Source: Phycisphaeraceae bacterium (GTDB lineage Bacteria > Planctomycetota > Phycisphaerae > Phycisphaerales > UBA1924). From it: 40,910 bases of DNA. The stretch lies in assembly GCA_021604785.1 (NCBI GenBank), contig BQJQ01000002.1, forward strand, positions 1 through 40,910. The letters are read 5' to 3'. Shown in pieces: positions 7,969 through 16,012 of this stretch. Made by a program: the position numbers and the translations under genes. Every line of letters starts with the position of its first letter. Positions within the stretch are counted from its first letter, which is position 1. A model generated the notes under the pieces. That model had not been told where the DNA came from, searched no databases, and saw nothing but the letters and a program-made list of their open reading frames with translations.

Positions 7969-8682
7969 GTGCCCGACGACCACCCGATCATCATCACCAT
8001 CGACGGCCCCGCCGGGACGGGCAAGTCCACCGTTGCGCGCGAGCTGGCGGCACGCCTCGGGCTCGGGTTCCTCGACACCGGCTCGATGTACCGCGCCGCC
8101 GCGGCGATCTTCATCGACGAGAAGTTCGACCGCGACCAGGTCGGCGAGTTCGTTTCAAAGGTGATGGGCGCGGACCTGCACTTCGACTGGTCGCAGGACC
8201 CGCCCGTGATCCTCGCGTGGGACGACCCGTACAACAAGCGCATCCGCGACACGGACGTGACGGCGACGGTCTCGTGGGTCGCCACGCTCGGCGAGCTGCG
8301 GAGCCACATGGTCCGCAAGCAGCGGATCATCGCCGCCCAGCACCCGAGGCTCGTCTCCGAAGGGCGCGACCAGGGCTCGATCGTCTTCCCCGACGCGATG
8401 GTGAAGTTCTACCTCGACGCGGACCCGAACGTGCGGGCCCGCCGCCGCGCCGAGCAGCTGCGGGCCGAGGGGCACGCCGCCGAGGACTCGGTGATGCTCG
8501 AGCGGATCCTCGAGCGCGACCGGGTGGACTCCACCCGCGCCGATGGTCCACTGATCTGCCCCGACGATGCGGTCGTGCTCGACACTTCCGAGATGACCGC
8601 CGACGAGGTGGTCACGCGGATGGAAGAGACGGTCCGCGAGCGGGTGTCGTCGCTCGCGACCGATGCCGGGCTGGGCGACTGA
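7969..8682 (+). CDS. cmk: Cytidylate kinase
   Basis: 237 residues from the proposed GTG 7969. Cytidylate kinase phosphorylates CMP and dCMP for nucleic acid synthesis. The P-loop GPAGTGKSTVARELA begins about residue 12, followed by LGFLDTGSMYRA, the substrate region of the family, and later SEGRDQGSIVFPDA (the family's 'GRDIGTVVFPDA' motif). The lid-type Arg-rich segment DPNVRARRRAEQLRAEG and DRVDSTRADGPL complete the match. The frame is open upstream to GTG 7882, but the first 29 codons there do not look like the family, and 237 residues fits the normal length better. No strong ribosome-binding site supports either start. plsC follows after 4 bases. Confidence 0.93.
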   Translation: MPDDHPIIITIDGPAGTGKSTVARELAARLGLGFLDTGSMYRAAAAIFIDEKFDRDQVGEFVSKVMGADLHFDWSQDPPVILAWDDPYNKRIRDTDVTATVSWVATLGELRSHMVRKQRIIAAQHPRLVSEGRDQGSIVFPDAMVKFYLDADPNVRARRRAEQLRAEGHAAEDSVMLERILERDRVDSTRADGPLICPDDAVVLDTSEMTADEVVTRMEETVRERVSSLATDAGLGD

Positions 8683-8686
8683 CCCG

Positions 8687-9436
8687 ATGGGAACCGACGA
8701 AGCCGGGTCCAATCCCGCCGCGAGATTCGTGGGGGCGGTGGCGCACGACATCGGGCGGGCGATGTCGTTCCTCGTCTGCAAGATCGGGTTCCGCCACCGG
8801 TGGCGCGGCGGGCGGAACATGCCCGCGACCGGGCCCGTGCTCGTCGTCGCGAACCACCAGTCGTACCTGGACCCGCCGATCGTCGGCGTCGCGATCCCCG
8901 GGCGCCGGGCGATGTATGTCGCGCGCCTGGGACTGTTCAAGCTCCCCCTGTTCGGGCAGCTGATCGCGCTGGTCGGGGCGGTGCCGATCAAGGAAGAGGG
9001 CGGCGACACCGCGGCGATGCGCGCGGTGCTCGGCGCTCTCAAGAAAAACCGCCCCGTCGTGATCTTCCCCGAGGGATCGCGCTCGCACGACGGCACCGTC
9101 GGCGAGTTCAAGCGCGGCGTCGCGGTCATCGTCAAACGTGCGCGCTGCCCCGTTCTCCCCGTCGGCATCGAGGGTGCCCACGACGCCTGGCCCCGCGGGT
9201 CGCTGCCGCGGCCGTTCACCAAGCGCGTTGCCTGCGTCGTCGGCGAGCCCATCGACTCGTCCGCCCTGCTCGACGAAGCCGGGCACGCCGACATGGACCG
9301 CTTGCGTTTGATCGTGGACGGCCTGCGCCTCGAGGCCCGGGCGATCCTCCGTGCGGATACGAACGGCGTCTACCCACCCCCGGGCCCGGCGGACAAGCCG
9401 GCGCAGCCGTGGGGCGATCAATCGTCAGTTTCTTGA
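8687..9436 (+). CDS. plsC: 1-acyl-sn-glycerol-3-phosphate acyltransferase (PlsC family)
   Basis: 249 residues from ATG 8687. PlsC-type enzymes transfer an acyl group to lysophosphatidic acid to make phosphatidic acid at the membrane. The catalytic NHX4D motif is present as NHQSYLD, about residue 56, and the glycerol-phosphate-binding motif as FPEGSRS, about residue 128. VPIKEEGGD and the FKRGVAVIVKRARCPVLPVG block also fit. It starts four bases after cmk; this cmk-plsC order recurs in many bacteria, which supports both calls. The C-terminal 30 residues are Pro-rich. It converges with the 3D-domain gene, only 10 bases apart. Confidence 0.92.
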   Translation: MGTDEAGSNPAARFVGAVAHDIGRAMSFLVCKIGFRHRWRGGRNMPATGPVLVVANHQSYLDPPIVGVAIPGRRAMYVARLGLFKLPLFGQLIALVGAVPIKEEGGDTAAMRAVLGALKKNRPVVIFPEGSRSHDGTVGEFKRGVAVIVKRARCPVLPVGIEGAHDAWPRGSLPRPFTKRVACVVGEPIDSSALLDEAGHADMDRLRLIVDGLRLEARAILRADTNGVYPPPGPADKPAQPWGDQSSVS

Positions 9437-9446
9437 TAACCGGGAT

Positions 9447-10106
9447 TTAGCGCACGCGGCGGGGGTCCGGCGCGGGCAAGCCGTCGGCGTACTCCCACAC
9501 CGTCACCTCAAGCTCGCGCACGCCCCACGCCCGGGCCCGCTCGTGCGAGGGCATCAGCAGGTCGAGCCGCTCGCCCTTGATCGCCCCGCCCCGGTCGAGC
9601 ACGGGCACGACCGAGTCGCCGGCGTACCCGGGGATGGTCAGCATCGAGCCGAACGGGAGCACCGAAGTGTCCGCCGCGACCAGGCGCATGCCGTTGGTCC
9701 AGACCGAGTGCAGCGTCGCGGTCTGCCCGTCGGCGTGGTCCCCGCATGAGCGCGCGTCGGGCGAGTATGCCGTGACCTTCATCATGCGCGTCCCAGCGGG
9801 GCGCACCGGGCGCCCGTCGAACCAGCGGGTGACCTCGGGCTCCGGCTCGGGCTCGTCCTCGATGATCAGGATCACCTCGGGCTCTAACTCAGCGGCGGGG
9901 CGGATGTCTGACGCATGCATGACCCGGGCGCGTCCGTCGGGCGTCGATGTCGCGACCAGCGCCGGGAACCCCGCGGGCGTGTGGGCCGCTTCCTTCATGA
10001 GCACCGCGGACCCGGCGACCACGACGCACGCGAGCGTGAACGCCGCGCCCTCGAGGGGCACGGTCGCGCTGCGTGAGCGGGGCGAGGTTCCAGAGCGGGC
10101 GCGCAT
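9447..10106 (-). CDS. 3D (Asp-Asp-Asp) domain exported protein
   Basis: 219 residues from ATG 10106. One hydrophobic helix at about residues 20-38 (AFTLACVVVAGSAVLM) serves as anchor or uncleaved signal, followed by an acidic PEPEPE linker. The C-terminal half is a double-psi beta-barrel 3D domain: VTAYSPDARSCGDHADGQTA, then VAADTSVLPFGSMLTIPGY, VVPVLDRGGAIKGERLDLLM and WGVRELEVTVWEY. The three aspartates that name the family are in VAAD, VLDRG and RLDLLM. Related domains (MltA, YuiC, resuscitation factors) act as lytic transglycosylases, so a role in cell wall remodelling is likely but not proven. A TTG start at 10121 is possible. Confidence 0.88.
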   Translation of the reverse strand: MRARSGTSPRSRSATVPLEGAAFTLACVVVAGSAVLMKEAAHTPAGFPALVATSTPDGRARVMHASDIRPAAELEPEVILIIEDEPEPEPEVTRWFDGRPVRPAGTRMMKVTAYSPDARSCGDHADGQTATLHSVWTNGMRLVAADTSVLPFGSMLTIPGYAGDSVVPVLDRGGAIKGERLDLLMPSHERARAWGVRELEVTVWEYADGLPAPDPRRVR

Positions 10107-10375
10107 GACGACGGCAACCAATCAAGGCGGCGTCCATGCGGTGCGGATCCGGGCTCGCGGTGCAATCCGTGCCAGCGAGCAACATGCGGCGCGAACACGC
10201 CGCAGGGGACCATCGTAGCCGATCTGGGGATCGGGCGGGCTGGCGAATCTGCCCGCCCCGGGCGGGCGAATGCCCCGGCAAGCGACTCCCCGAAACAGGC
10301 GAGTTCTCGCGGGCTCTACCATCCCACGAGGCTCGCGGGTGAAACCGGAGCGGGCAGACACGGAAGCAGGACACG

Positions 10376-11239
10376 ATGAGCACGAAGCCGAACGCCGGGA
10401 TTATCTGGGCGAACAACATCAAGACGGTGATCCTGCTGGGCGGAATGATGGGCCTTTTCGTCGCTGTGGGGTCGATGTGGGGCACCGGGGGCATGATCAT
10501 GGCCCTCGCGCTCGGTGGGGCGATGAACGTCGTCGCGTGGTTCTTCTCCGACAAAATCGCCATCAAGGCGATGCGCGCCCAGCCGGTGCACCCGGACCAC
10601 GAGATCTACAAAATGGTCGAGGAGCTGGCGTACATCGCGGGCATCCCGACGCCCAAGGTCTACCTCGCGCCGCACGAAGCGCCCAACGCCTTCGCAACGG
10701 GGCGGAGCCCCAAGAAGGCCGCGGTCTGCTTCACGCACGGCGCGGTGCGTCTGCTGAGCCCGGATGAACTCCGCGGCGTCGCCGCCCACGAGCTGGCGCA
10801 CGTCAAGAACCGGGACACGCTGACGAGCTGCATCGCCGCGACGATCGCCGGCGTGCTCGCGTTCCTGGCGCAGTGGGGGTTCTGGATGACCCGCGGGAGC
10901 AGCCGAGACACCAACCCGCTGGTGATGATCGTGGTCGTCATCGTGGCGGCGGTGGGGGCGGCGCTGATCAAGGCGATGATCTCGCGATCACGCGAGTTCG
11001 TCGCCGACGCGGACGGCGCCGCGATTGCGGGCACGCCGGACGGGCTGATCAACGCCCTGCTCAAGCTCGATGCCTATTCCAAGCGAATCCCGCTGATGCA
11101 GCCAAACCCGGCGCAGAACAACCTGTTCATCGTCGAGCCATTGGCGTCGAACCTGCGGGGCGGGTCGGCGTTGGTGAACATGTTCTCGACGCACCCGCCG
11201 ACCGAGAAGCGGATCGCGGCGCTGCGGTCCGCCCGGTGA
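10376..11239 (+). CDS. htpX: M48 family membrane zinc metalloprotease HtpX
   Basis: 287 residues, the standard HtpX length. HtpX degrades misfolded membrane proteins at the cytoplasmic membrane. Two helices at the N-terminus (about residues 16-34 and 38-56) precede the conserved VYLAPHEAPNAFATGRSPKKA segment. The zinc site HELAH (about residue 140) follows in GVAAHELAHVKNRDTL, then two more helices (around 155-172 and 182-202) and the third zinc-ligand region SREFVADADGA. The C-terminal STHPPTEKRIAALR motif is typical. It stands alone between a leftward 3D-domain gene and a convergent reductase gene. The 254-base upstream gap holds a GC-rich hairpin (near 10251-10267) but no promoter I can call with confidence. 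Confidence 0.95.
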   Translation: MSTKPNAGIIWANNIKTVILLGGMMGLFVAVGSMWGTGGMIMALALGGAMNVVAWFFSDKIAIKAMRAQPVHPDHEIYKMVEELAYIAGIPTPKVYLAPHEAPNAFATGRSPKKAAVCFTHGAVRLLSPDELRGVAAHELAHVKNRDTLTSCIAATIAGVLAFLAQWGFWMTRGSSRDTNPLVMIVVVIVAAVGAALIKAMISRSREFVADADGAAIAGTPDGLINALLKLDAYSKRIPLMQPNPAQNNLFIVEPLASNLRGGSALVNMFSTHPPTEKRIAALRSAR

Positions 11240-11248
11240 CCCGGAGGA

Positions 11249-11328
11249 GCCGCGAGCGTGAGCGCCCGGCCAGATTCGCTGATATCCCGGCGTGCCATGA
11301 GATCCGGCCGGTCGCGGACGCTCGCGGC
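11249..11328. repeat. Nested inverted repeat between convergent genes, possible termination structure
   Basis: GCCGCGAGCGT at 11249-11259 is perfectly complementary to ACGCTCGCGGC at 11318-11328. Inside the loop, CCGGCC (11266-11271) can pair with GGCCGG (11306-11311). The outer right arm is followed by ACTTTTC. It lies between the ends of htpX and the reductase gene, so it may end transcription from the left, though the T-run is short and the loop long. Alternatively it is a cruciform or protein-binding site. Confidence 0.4.
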
Positions 11329-11359
11329 ACTTTTCGACCAGTTCGATGCGGGCTCGGGG

Positions 11360-12325
11360 TCAGTAGACCTCGAGGAACATCCGCTTGGTCGGCTTGATCT
11401 GGCGGGGGATCATCTTGCGTTCCCACGCCGCGGGGTTGGCCGAGACCGACTCGTCGATCGTCAGGTACTGCCCCAGCGCCGGCCCCCGCAGCATCGTGGC
11501 CATCTCGCGGAAGATCCCGATCTCCATGCCCGCGATGCCGCAGACGTAGACGAGCGTGCGATCGGACTCGAGCATCGGCGTCAGGTCATCGGCATGCGTG
11601 CGCAAGCGGTCCTGCACGTACAGCCGCTCGTCGGTGTCGTCCTGGCGCTCGCGGCTGACGGCGGTGAGGTACGTGAAGTTGTCATGCTCATCGGCGCGCG
11701 CGCGGAAGTAGTCGTCGTAGAGCAGGTCCGTCGCGTAGGGCGTGCCCATGATGAGCGTGACCCGCGAGGGCATGCCCGCGGCCAGCAGGTCGCCGATCAT
11801 CGCGCGGAACGGGGCGATGCCCGTGCCCGTCGCGAAGAGAACGTAGTCATGCGCCGCGAGATTCTCGGGCAGGACAAACCGCTTACCGGCCGGCCCGGTG
11901 ATCATCACCTCGTCGCCCTCGTGCAGGTCGCAGAGGTAGTTCGAGCAGACGCCCAGGAAGAGGCGGTGGTCCTTCCAGTCCTCGTCGATGGTGCGTTTGA
12001 CGGTGGTCGCGAGGATGTTGCCCTGCCCGTCCTCGCCGGCGGTGGGGGACGCGATGGAGTAGAGCCGGAGCTTGTGTGGCTTGCCCTTCTCGTTGAGCCC
12101 GGGGGGGACCACGCCGAACGACTGGCCCGCGCGGAACTTGCCCGCGATGGGCGTGCCCGAGACGTCAAGCTCGACATGGCGGACGAAGCCCGCGGCTTTG
12201 CGCCCGGCGGTGCACACCTCGGACTTGACCACCCGCGCAATCGCGGGCTCAGCCGGCGAGATCAGGTGCTGCACAACGGTCGCGGGCGTCGGGATTCCGG
12301 GCAGGGCGTCGGCGGGCGCTTCCAT
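11360..12325 (-). CDS. Plant-type ferredoxin-NADP+ reductase
   Basis: 321 residues from ATG 12325. It transfers electrons between ferredoxin/flavodoxin and NADP(H) using FAD. The FAD motif is RLYSIAS, within GKPHKLRLYSIASP, which is characteristic of the plant/cyanobacterial (PetH-like) type. Then follow CSNYLCDL (FAD/isoalloxazine), FATGTGIAPFRAMI (NADP pyrophosphate), VYVCGIAGMEIGI, and a C-terminal tyrosine (FLEVY) that stacks on the flavin in this group. ATG 12325 shares one base with the stop of the upstream lipoprotein gene (TGATG), a sign of translational coupling; a GTG one codon earlier is possible. The nearest neighbours suggest an extracytoplasmic redox theme, but the physiological partner is unknown. 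Confidence 0.92.
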   Translation of the reverse strand: MEAPADALPGIPTPATVVQHLISPAEPAIARVVKSEVCTAGRKAAGFVRHVELDVSGTPIAGKFRAGQSFGVVPPGLNEKGKPHKLRLYSIASPTAGEDGQGNILATTVKRTIDEDWKDHRLFLGVCSNYLCDLHEGDEVMITGPAGKRFVLPENLAAHDYVLFATGTGIAPFRAMIGDLLAAGMPSRVTLIMGTPYATDLLYDDYFRARADEHDNFTYLTAVSRERQDDTDERLYVQDRLRTHADDLTPMLESDRTLVYVCGIAGMEIGIFREMATMLRGPALGQYLTIDESVSANPAAWERKMIPRQIKPTKRMFLEVY

Positions 12326-13752
12326 CACCCTTCCTCGTCCTCGTCGGACGAGCTGGGTTCGTCGAAGGAGGGCTCGTCGTCGAAGTCCTCATCAAACCCG
12401 GCGTCGTCCTCGATCGGCTCGGGCGCCTCGGCGAGGTTCGGGGCCTCGCCCAGCGGCGTCTGTGCGTACCGCTCGAGCATGTCCGCCGCGCTCTTGATCC
12501 GGTCGCCCAGGTCGCCAGGGACACGGAGCCGACGCATCGCGCCGACCGCAGTGTCGAGCGAGGTGACCGCGGCTTCGTGCGAGTCCTGCGCCTCGGTCAT
12601 CGCTTCTTCGGAGAGTCTCGTGTAGTCGGGCAGCCCGAGCAGGCTCAACGACTCGTACGTCCGCGAGATGCCCAGGTTCATCTGCGCCCGGCGCATCTGC
12701 AGCAGCCCCTTGGACTGGTTCGACAGTGCCGTCGCGACGGTGCCCGAATCGCGCGCCGTGTCCTTGCCTCCGCGGGCGTTGGCGGCGGCGTTGTGCGCCT
12801 GGCGGATTGCCCGGTCGAACGCGTCGGCGACGTCGGTCTTGCGGAACTCCTCGAGCTCGGACACCTTCGCGGCGAGCCGGCTCGATGCTTCGCGGGCCGC
12901 GGCGCGCAGACGCTGCTCGTCTTCCTCGGCGGCGCGGCCGCGGGCGTTGGTCTCGGTTCGCGAGCGGGTCAGCAGCTCGCGTTGCTTCTCGACGCGGGCG
13001 ATGTTGAGGTTGATCTCGTTCGCCTCGGGCAGGAACTGCTCGCGGGTCGTGTCCACACGCCGGGCGTCGAGTTCGAGACGGTCCGCCTCGAGCAGCAGGT
13101 CGCGGATCCGCGGCGCCAGCTCGACGGCCCGCGACGAAGACGCGAGCGACATCTCCAACTGCAGCTCGCCCGCGGCGGACCGGGCCGTCTCGGACCGCTG
13201 GCGGAGTTCGTCGATCTGCGTGTTCAGCTCGGTCAGCGTGCCTTCGGCGACGTGCTGCTTCTCTTCGAGCACGCTCAGCTCGGCCCGCGTCTCGCGGAGC
13301 GCCTCGTCGAGGTCGGCAAGCTCGGGGGCGGGGTCGTACGACGCCGCGGCCTCGGCCAACGCGTTCAGACGCGACCACTCCGACCCGTGCGCCAGAATGA
13401 CCCGGGCCTGCGAGCGGACCTCGAACTCCAGGTCCGCCGCTTCGCTCGTCGCGGCAGCGGCGAGCCCCTGCTGGGCGGATGAGAGCATGACCGAGGCGGC
13501 CTCGCCCTCGCCCTTGGAGCCCTCGCCCGCGAAAGGCGTGAGGAGTGTCTCGATGCCGCCGTAGACGGTGCGGGCGTGCTCGTCCGGGGCCGCCGGGCCC
13601 GCGGAGACGCGTTGGAACTCGATGTCCGCCTGGTTGATGGCTTGGGAGGCCGCGTCGTCGCCGCACCCGCCGAGCGTGCCGGCCAAGGCGATCATCGCGG
13701 CGCCCGCCAGGGCCCGCCGGGTCGCGAGAGAGAAGTGAATCGGCGTCGTCAT
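12325..13752 (-). CDS. Coiled-coil lipoprotein with acidic tail
   Basis: 475 residues. The N-terminus is a lipoprotein signal peptide ending in a lipobox (AGTLGGC, Cys about residue 30), so the mature protein is probably lipid-anchored outside the cytoplasmic membrane. Residues about 135-310 are charged and alpha-helical with heptad character (ETRAELSVLEEKQHVAEGTL, EVEKQRELL-like stretches), predicted coiled coil. The last 45 residues are a run of Asp, Glu and Ser (DEDFDDEPSFDEPSSSDEDE). No enzyme motif is visible. It sits between the cytochrome-like gene (70 bases upstream) and the reductase gene (overlapping), so the three are probably one unit. A structural or scaffold role in the envelope is inference. 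Confidence 0.8.
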   Translation of the reverse strand: MTTPIHFSLATRRALAGAAMIALAGTLGGCGDDAASQAINQADIEFQRVSAGPAAPDEHARTVYGGIETLLTPFAGEGSKGEGEAASVMLSSAQQGLAAAATSEAADLEFEVRSQARVILAHGSEWSRLNALAEAAASYDPAPELADLDEALRETRAELSVLEEKQHVAEGTLTELNTQIDELRQRSETARSAAGELQLEMSLASSSRAVELAPRIRDLLLEADRLELDARRVDTTREQFLPEANEINLNIARVEKQRELLTRSRTETNARGRAAEEDEQRLRAAAREASSRLAAKVSELEEFRKTDVADAFDRAIRQAHNAAANARGGKDTARDSGTVATALSNQSKGLLQMRRAQMNLGISRTYESLSLLGLPDYTRLSEEAMTEAQDSHEAAVTSLDTAVGAMRRLRVPGDLGDRIKSAADMLERYAQTPLGEAPNLAEAPEPIEDDAGFDEDFDDEPSFDEPSSSDEDEEG

Positions 13753-13821
13753 CGTCGGCTCCGCATCAAGTCCGGGCGGGGGTCGCCCGTTTCAGTTGGG
13801 ACTCTAGGGGCTGGGCCCGAC

Positions 13822-15198
13822 TCAGGGGCGGTTCGAGATGTCCGGCGGGTTCGCCTCGTCGGGGTCGCTCGGGGCGTCGTCGGGGTCCTCGCTCGGCTCG
13901 GGCTCGGGGGTGGGGGGGGTGTAGTCGATCGGGTACCCGATCCGCGGCGAATACATCGAACTGATCCACTCGACCGTCCGCTCGTAGGCCCGCTCCTGGG
14001 TGGACCGGAAGACCGGGCGCCACCCGAGCCCGCCGCGCCCGGGGACTTCCGGGTGCGGGTAGAGCGAGATGTCCCGCTCCAACGCCATGTGCAGAAGGGG
14101 CGAACGCGCGGGGCGGGCGTAGTCGATCAGCGCCGTGCCGTCGGCGAGCGTGAACTGGTCGAGGATGAGCAGGTTCGTGTACACCGTCGCGTCGGAGTTG
14201 GGGCGTCGGGTGTTGAGGTACAAGCGTCCGGCGTGCTCGCCGCCGTGGCACCGGGCCGAGGCGCACGCGTTGGTAAACCACCCACCGGTGCCGTGGACGT
14301 TGCGTTTGAAGAGGACGATCGAGTCCGGGTCCTCGAGCACCTGCACCCGGGGGTAGAAGTCCCGCGCCTGCAGGCGGAACATGAGGGCGAGCACGTCGGA
14401 CGCGTCGGCCAGCAGCAGGCGCTCGCGCCCGGCCTGCGTTCCCGGGATCGCGTCCGCGCCGGCGTACGCCCGCATGAACTCCTCGACCGCCGCGCGGTCC
14501 ACCCGCATCCGCGGCGGGTCGCTCATGTCCACCTCGTAGACCCGCATCGTGTTGATCTGCTCGGGCGTGAGCACCGGGAACCGGTCGGCGGCGATCGGGC
14601 GCCGCTCGCGTTCGGTGCGCGCAGGGCGCGGTCTGGTCCGTGCGGGCGCGTCCGTGTCGGGCTCGTCTTCGGGCTCGGTGCGTGCCGCCCGCCCGCGTTC
14701 GAGCGCGATCTGCGCCCGCAGCCAGCGTTCGAGGTCCTTCGCCTCGGTGTTGAACGGCTCGAGCCGGACGACCGGCTCGATTTCCGCCAGCGCCTCGGCG
14801 TACAGCCCCCGGTCGCGCAGCCACCCCGCGAGGATGATCAACGAGCCCGTGTCGTCGGGCTCGATCGCGCGGCGCATCGCCTGGTAGCGCTCCATCACGG
14901 GCGGGAGCGTCCGGACGCCCTGGACGTTGCGCCGGAGGATCGCGATGTCCACGCCGTTGACGCGGATGGTGAGATCGTCGCGGGACTGCCCGACGAGCAG
15001 GCCCTGGATGACCCTGCCGTTGGTGAGTTGGAGGACGACCTCGTCGGGCGTCGCGGCGGCGGTGGGGGCGGGCGTGTCCTGAGCCGGTGCCGGCAGCGGG
15101 CAGGTTGAGACCACCGCGAGGGCCGCTGCGAGGGCCGAAAGCGGGCGCACGAATCGCCGGCGGGTCATTCTGGATCTGATCGGATCGGGCGTGCCCAT
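13822..15198 (-). CDS. Exported cytochrome-c-like protein with a CX4CH site
   Basis: 458 residues from ATG 15198, which has GGGGTGA just upstream; ATG 15168 is an alternative. The signal peptide has a twin-arginine look (SRMTRRRFVRPLSALAAAL), which would be unusual for a c-type cytochrome because those normally use Sec. After the signal comes a beta-rich module with LTNGRVIQG, then a helical TPR-like stretch (LAEIEPVVRLEPFNTEAKDL), an acidic/Arg-rich linker, and a C-terminal domain containing NACASARCHGGEHAG, i.e. CX4CH, about residue 310, followed by IDYARPARSPLLHMALE. CX4CH is a known variant heme attachment site and the downstream Met-containing segment is in keeping with that. Heme binding is inferred, not shown. 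It heads a probable unit with the lipoprotein and reductase. Confidence 0.75.
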   Translation of the reverse strand: MGTPDPIRSRMTRRRFVRPLSALAAALAVVSTCPLPAPAQDTPAPTAAATPDEVVLQLTNGRVIQGLLVGQSRDDLTIRVNGVDIAILRRNVQGVRTLPPVMERYQAMRRAIEPDDTGSLIILAGWLRDRGLYAEALAEIEPVVRLEPFNTEAKDLERWLRAQIALERGRAARTEPEDEPDTDAPARTRPRPARTERERRPIAADRFPVLTPEQINTMRVYEVDMSDPPRMRVDRAAVEEFMRAYAGADAIPGTQAGRERLLLADASDVLALMFRLQARDFYPRVQVLEDPDSIVLFKRNVHGTGGWFTNACASARCHGGEHAGRLYLNTRRPNSDATVYTNLLILDQFTLADGTALIDYARPARSPLLHMALERDISLYPHPEVPGRGGLGWRPVFRSTQERAYERTVEWISSMYSPRIGYPIDYTPPTPEPEPSEDPDDAPSDPDEANPPDISNRP

Positions 15199-15305
15199 CG
15201 TCACCCCGTTCGTGCCTCGGCGGGGGCGGATGCATCGGGGCAAGGCACGGCGTGCCCGGCCGATGCCCGCGACCCCCGCTCGGACGCCGATGCGTCCGAG
15301 CTCAA

Positions 15306-15389
15306 TGCCCAGGAGAGGACTCGAACCTCCACCCCGTTTCCGGGACTACCACCTCAAGGTAGCGCGTCTGCCAATTCCGCCACCTGGGC
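15306..15389 (-). tRNA. tRNA-Leu (anticodon GAG)
   Basis: 84 bases. The 7-bp acceptor stem pairs GCCCAGG (5' end at 15389) with CCTGGGC, followed by the discriminator A at 15306. The anticodon arm is CTACC-TTGAGGT-GGTAG, giving anticodon GAG, which reads CUC/CUU leucine codons. A long variable arm (CCGGAAACGG region) and T-arm GGTTCGAGTCC confirm the class II leucine type. CCA is not encoded. A -10 element lies about 42 bases upstream. Confidence 0.95.
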
Positions 15390-15430
15390 CAAACCCGGGG
15401 CGTGAGCGTCGCTCGGCGACCCGGGCGGGC

Positions 15431-15436
15431 AGTATA
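15431..15436 (-). promoter_or_regulatory. -10 element of the tRNA-Leu promoter
   Basis: On the minus strand the bases read TATACT, five of six matches to the bacterial -10 consensus, in an otherwise very GC-rich gap. TCGACG lies 15 bases further upstream as a weak -35 candidate. Transcription would begin about 35 bases before the mature tRNA. Confidence 0.55.
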
Positions 15437-15486
15437 GCCCCGTGCCGCACGCGTCGAGCCGGCGTGCGCAGACCACCGTGTCCGCC

Positions 15487-15492
15487 TATATT
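15487..15492 (+). promoter_or_regulatory. Possible -10 element for the 148-residue unknown gene
   Basis: TATATT stands alone as an AT-rich hexamer about 48 bases before ATG 15540. No convincing -35 is visible at the usual spacing, so this is a weak call. Together with the tRNA promoter it makes this gap a divergent promoter region. Confidence 0.35.
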
Positions 15493-15539
15493 CCCGCGCG
15501 GACGTCCGGGTCATCCACTTTCGCGGGGAGAGCGCCGAC

Positions 15540-15986
15540 ATGACGGCTGTGGTGATGGACATTTTGCAGGGAGTCGCCCGGCGAGCCGAGCAGTCGGGGG
15601 TCTTCGGGGCCGTCGAGGTGCAGGGCGGTCGGCTCGCGTGCGCCGCCAAGGCCTCGGCCGAGCCGGCCTTCTACCGCCTCTCGCCCGAAGGCGACGCCCT
15701 CTGGGTCGAGCTGGTCACACCCGACCGGTGGCTCAGCGGGTCGATCGAGGGCGATCTGATCCACACGGGCGACAAGCTCGAGGAACTGCTCGACGAGGAG
15801 CTGGCTGACCTCGGGCACGACGGGCCTGTGCCGACGTACGAGCATTTCCGTTCGGAAGACATGCTCTTCACGTTCCGGACGCGGGTCCCTCAGCTCGACG
15901 AAGAGACCGCCGCCCGGTTCCTGCTCGCATACGAGCAGTGCTTCCGGAATCTCGGCGACATGGAAGAGGGCACCGGCGACGACTGA
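15540..15986 (+). CDS. Conserved-looking small protein of unknown function
   Basis: 148 residues from ATG 15540, with GGGGAG about 8 bases upstream. I do not recognise the family. It is acidic and cytoplasmic, with no signal peptide or membrane helix. The predicted layout is helix (MDILQGVARRAEQSGVF), then several beta strands (FYRLSPEGDALWVELVT, RWLSGSIEGDLI), and a C-terminal helix (DEETAARFLLAYEQCFRNLG). This alpha-beta-alpha layout is reminiscent of type III secretion chaperone/YbjN-like folds, but that is a guess from pattern only. It precedes the glycosyltransferase gene by 26 bases on the same strand and is probably co-transcribed with it. Confidence 0.8.
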   Translation: MTAVVMDILQGVARRAEQSGVFGAVEVQGGRLACAAKASAEPAFYRLSPEGDALWVELVTPDRWLSGSIEGDLIHTGDKLEELLDEELADLGHDGPVPTYEHFRSEDMLFTFRTRVPQLDEETAARFLLAYEQCFRNLGDMEEGTGDD

Positions 15987-16012
15987 GCGGGCGCGAGGGG
16001 TGGAGCGGACAC

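Noticed and set aside
10251-10267. GC-rich hairpin upstream of htpX as a terminator
   Set aside because: No T run follows in either direction; likely an effect of base composition.
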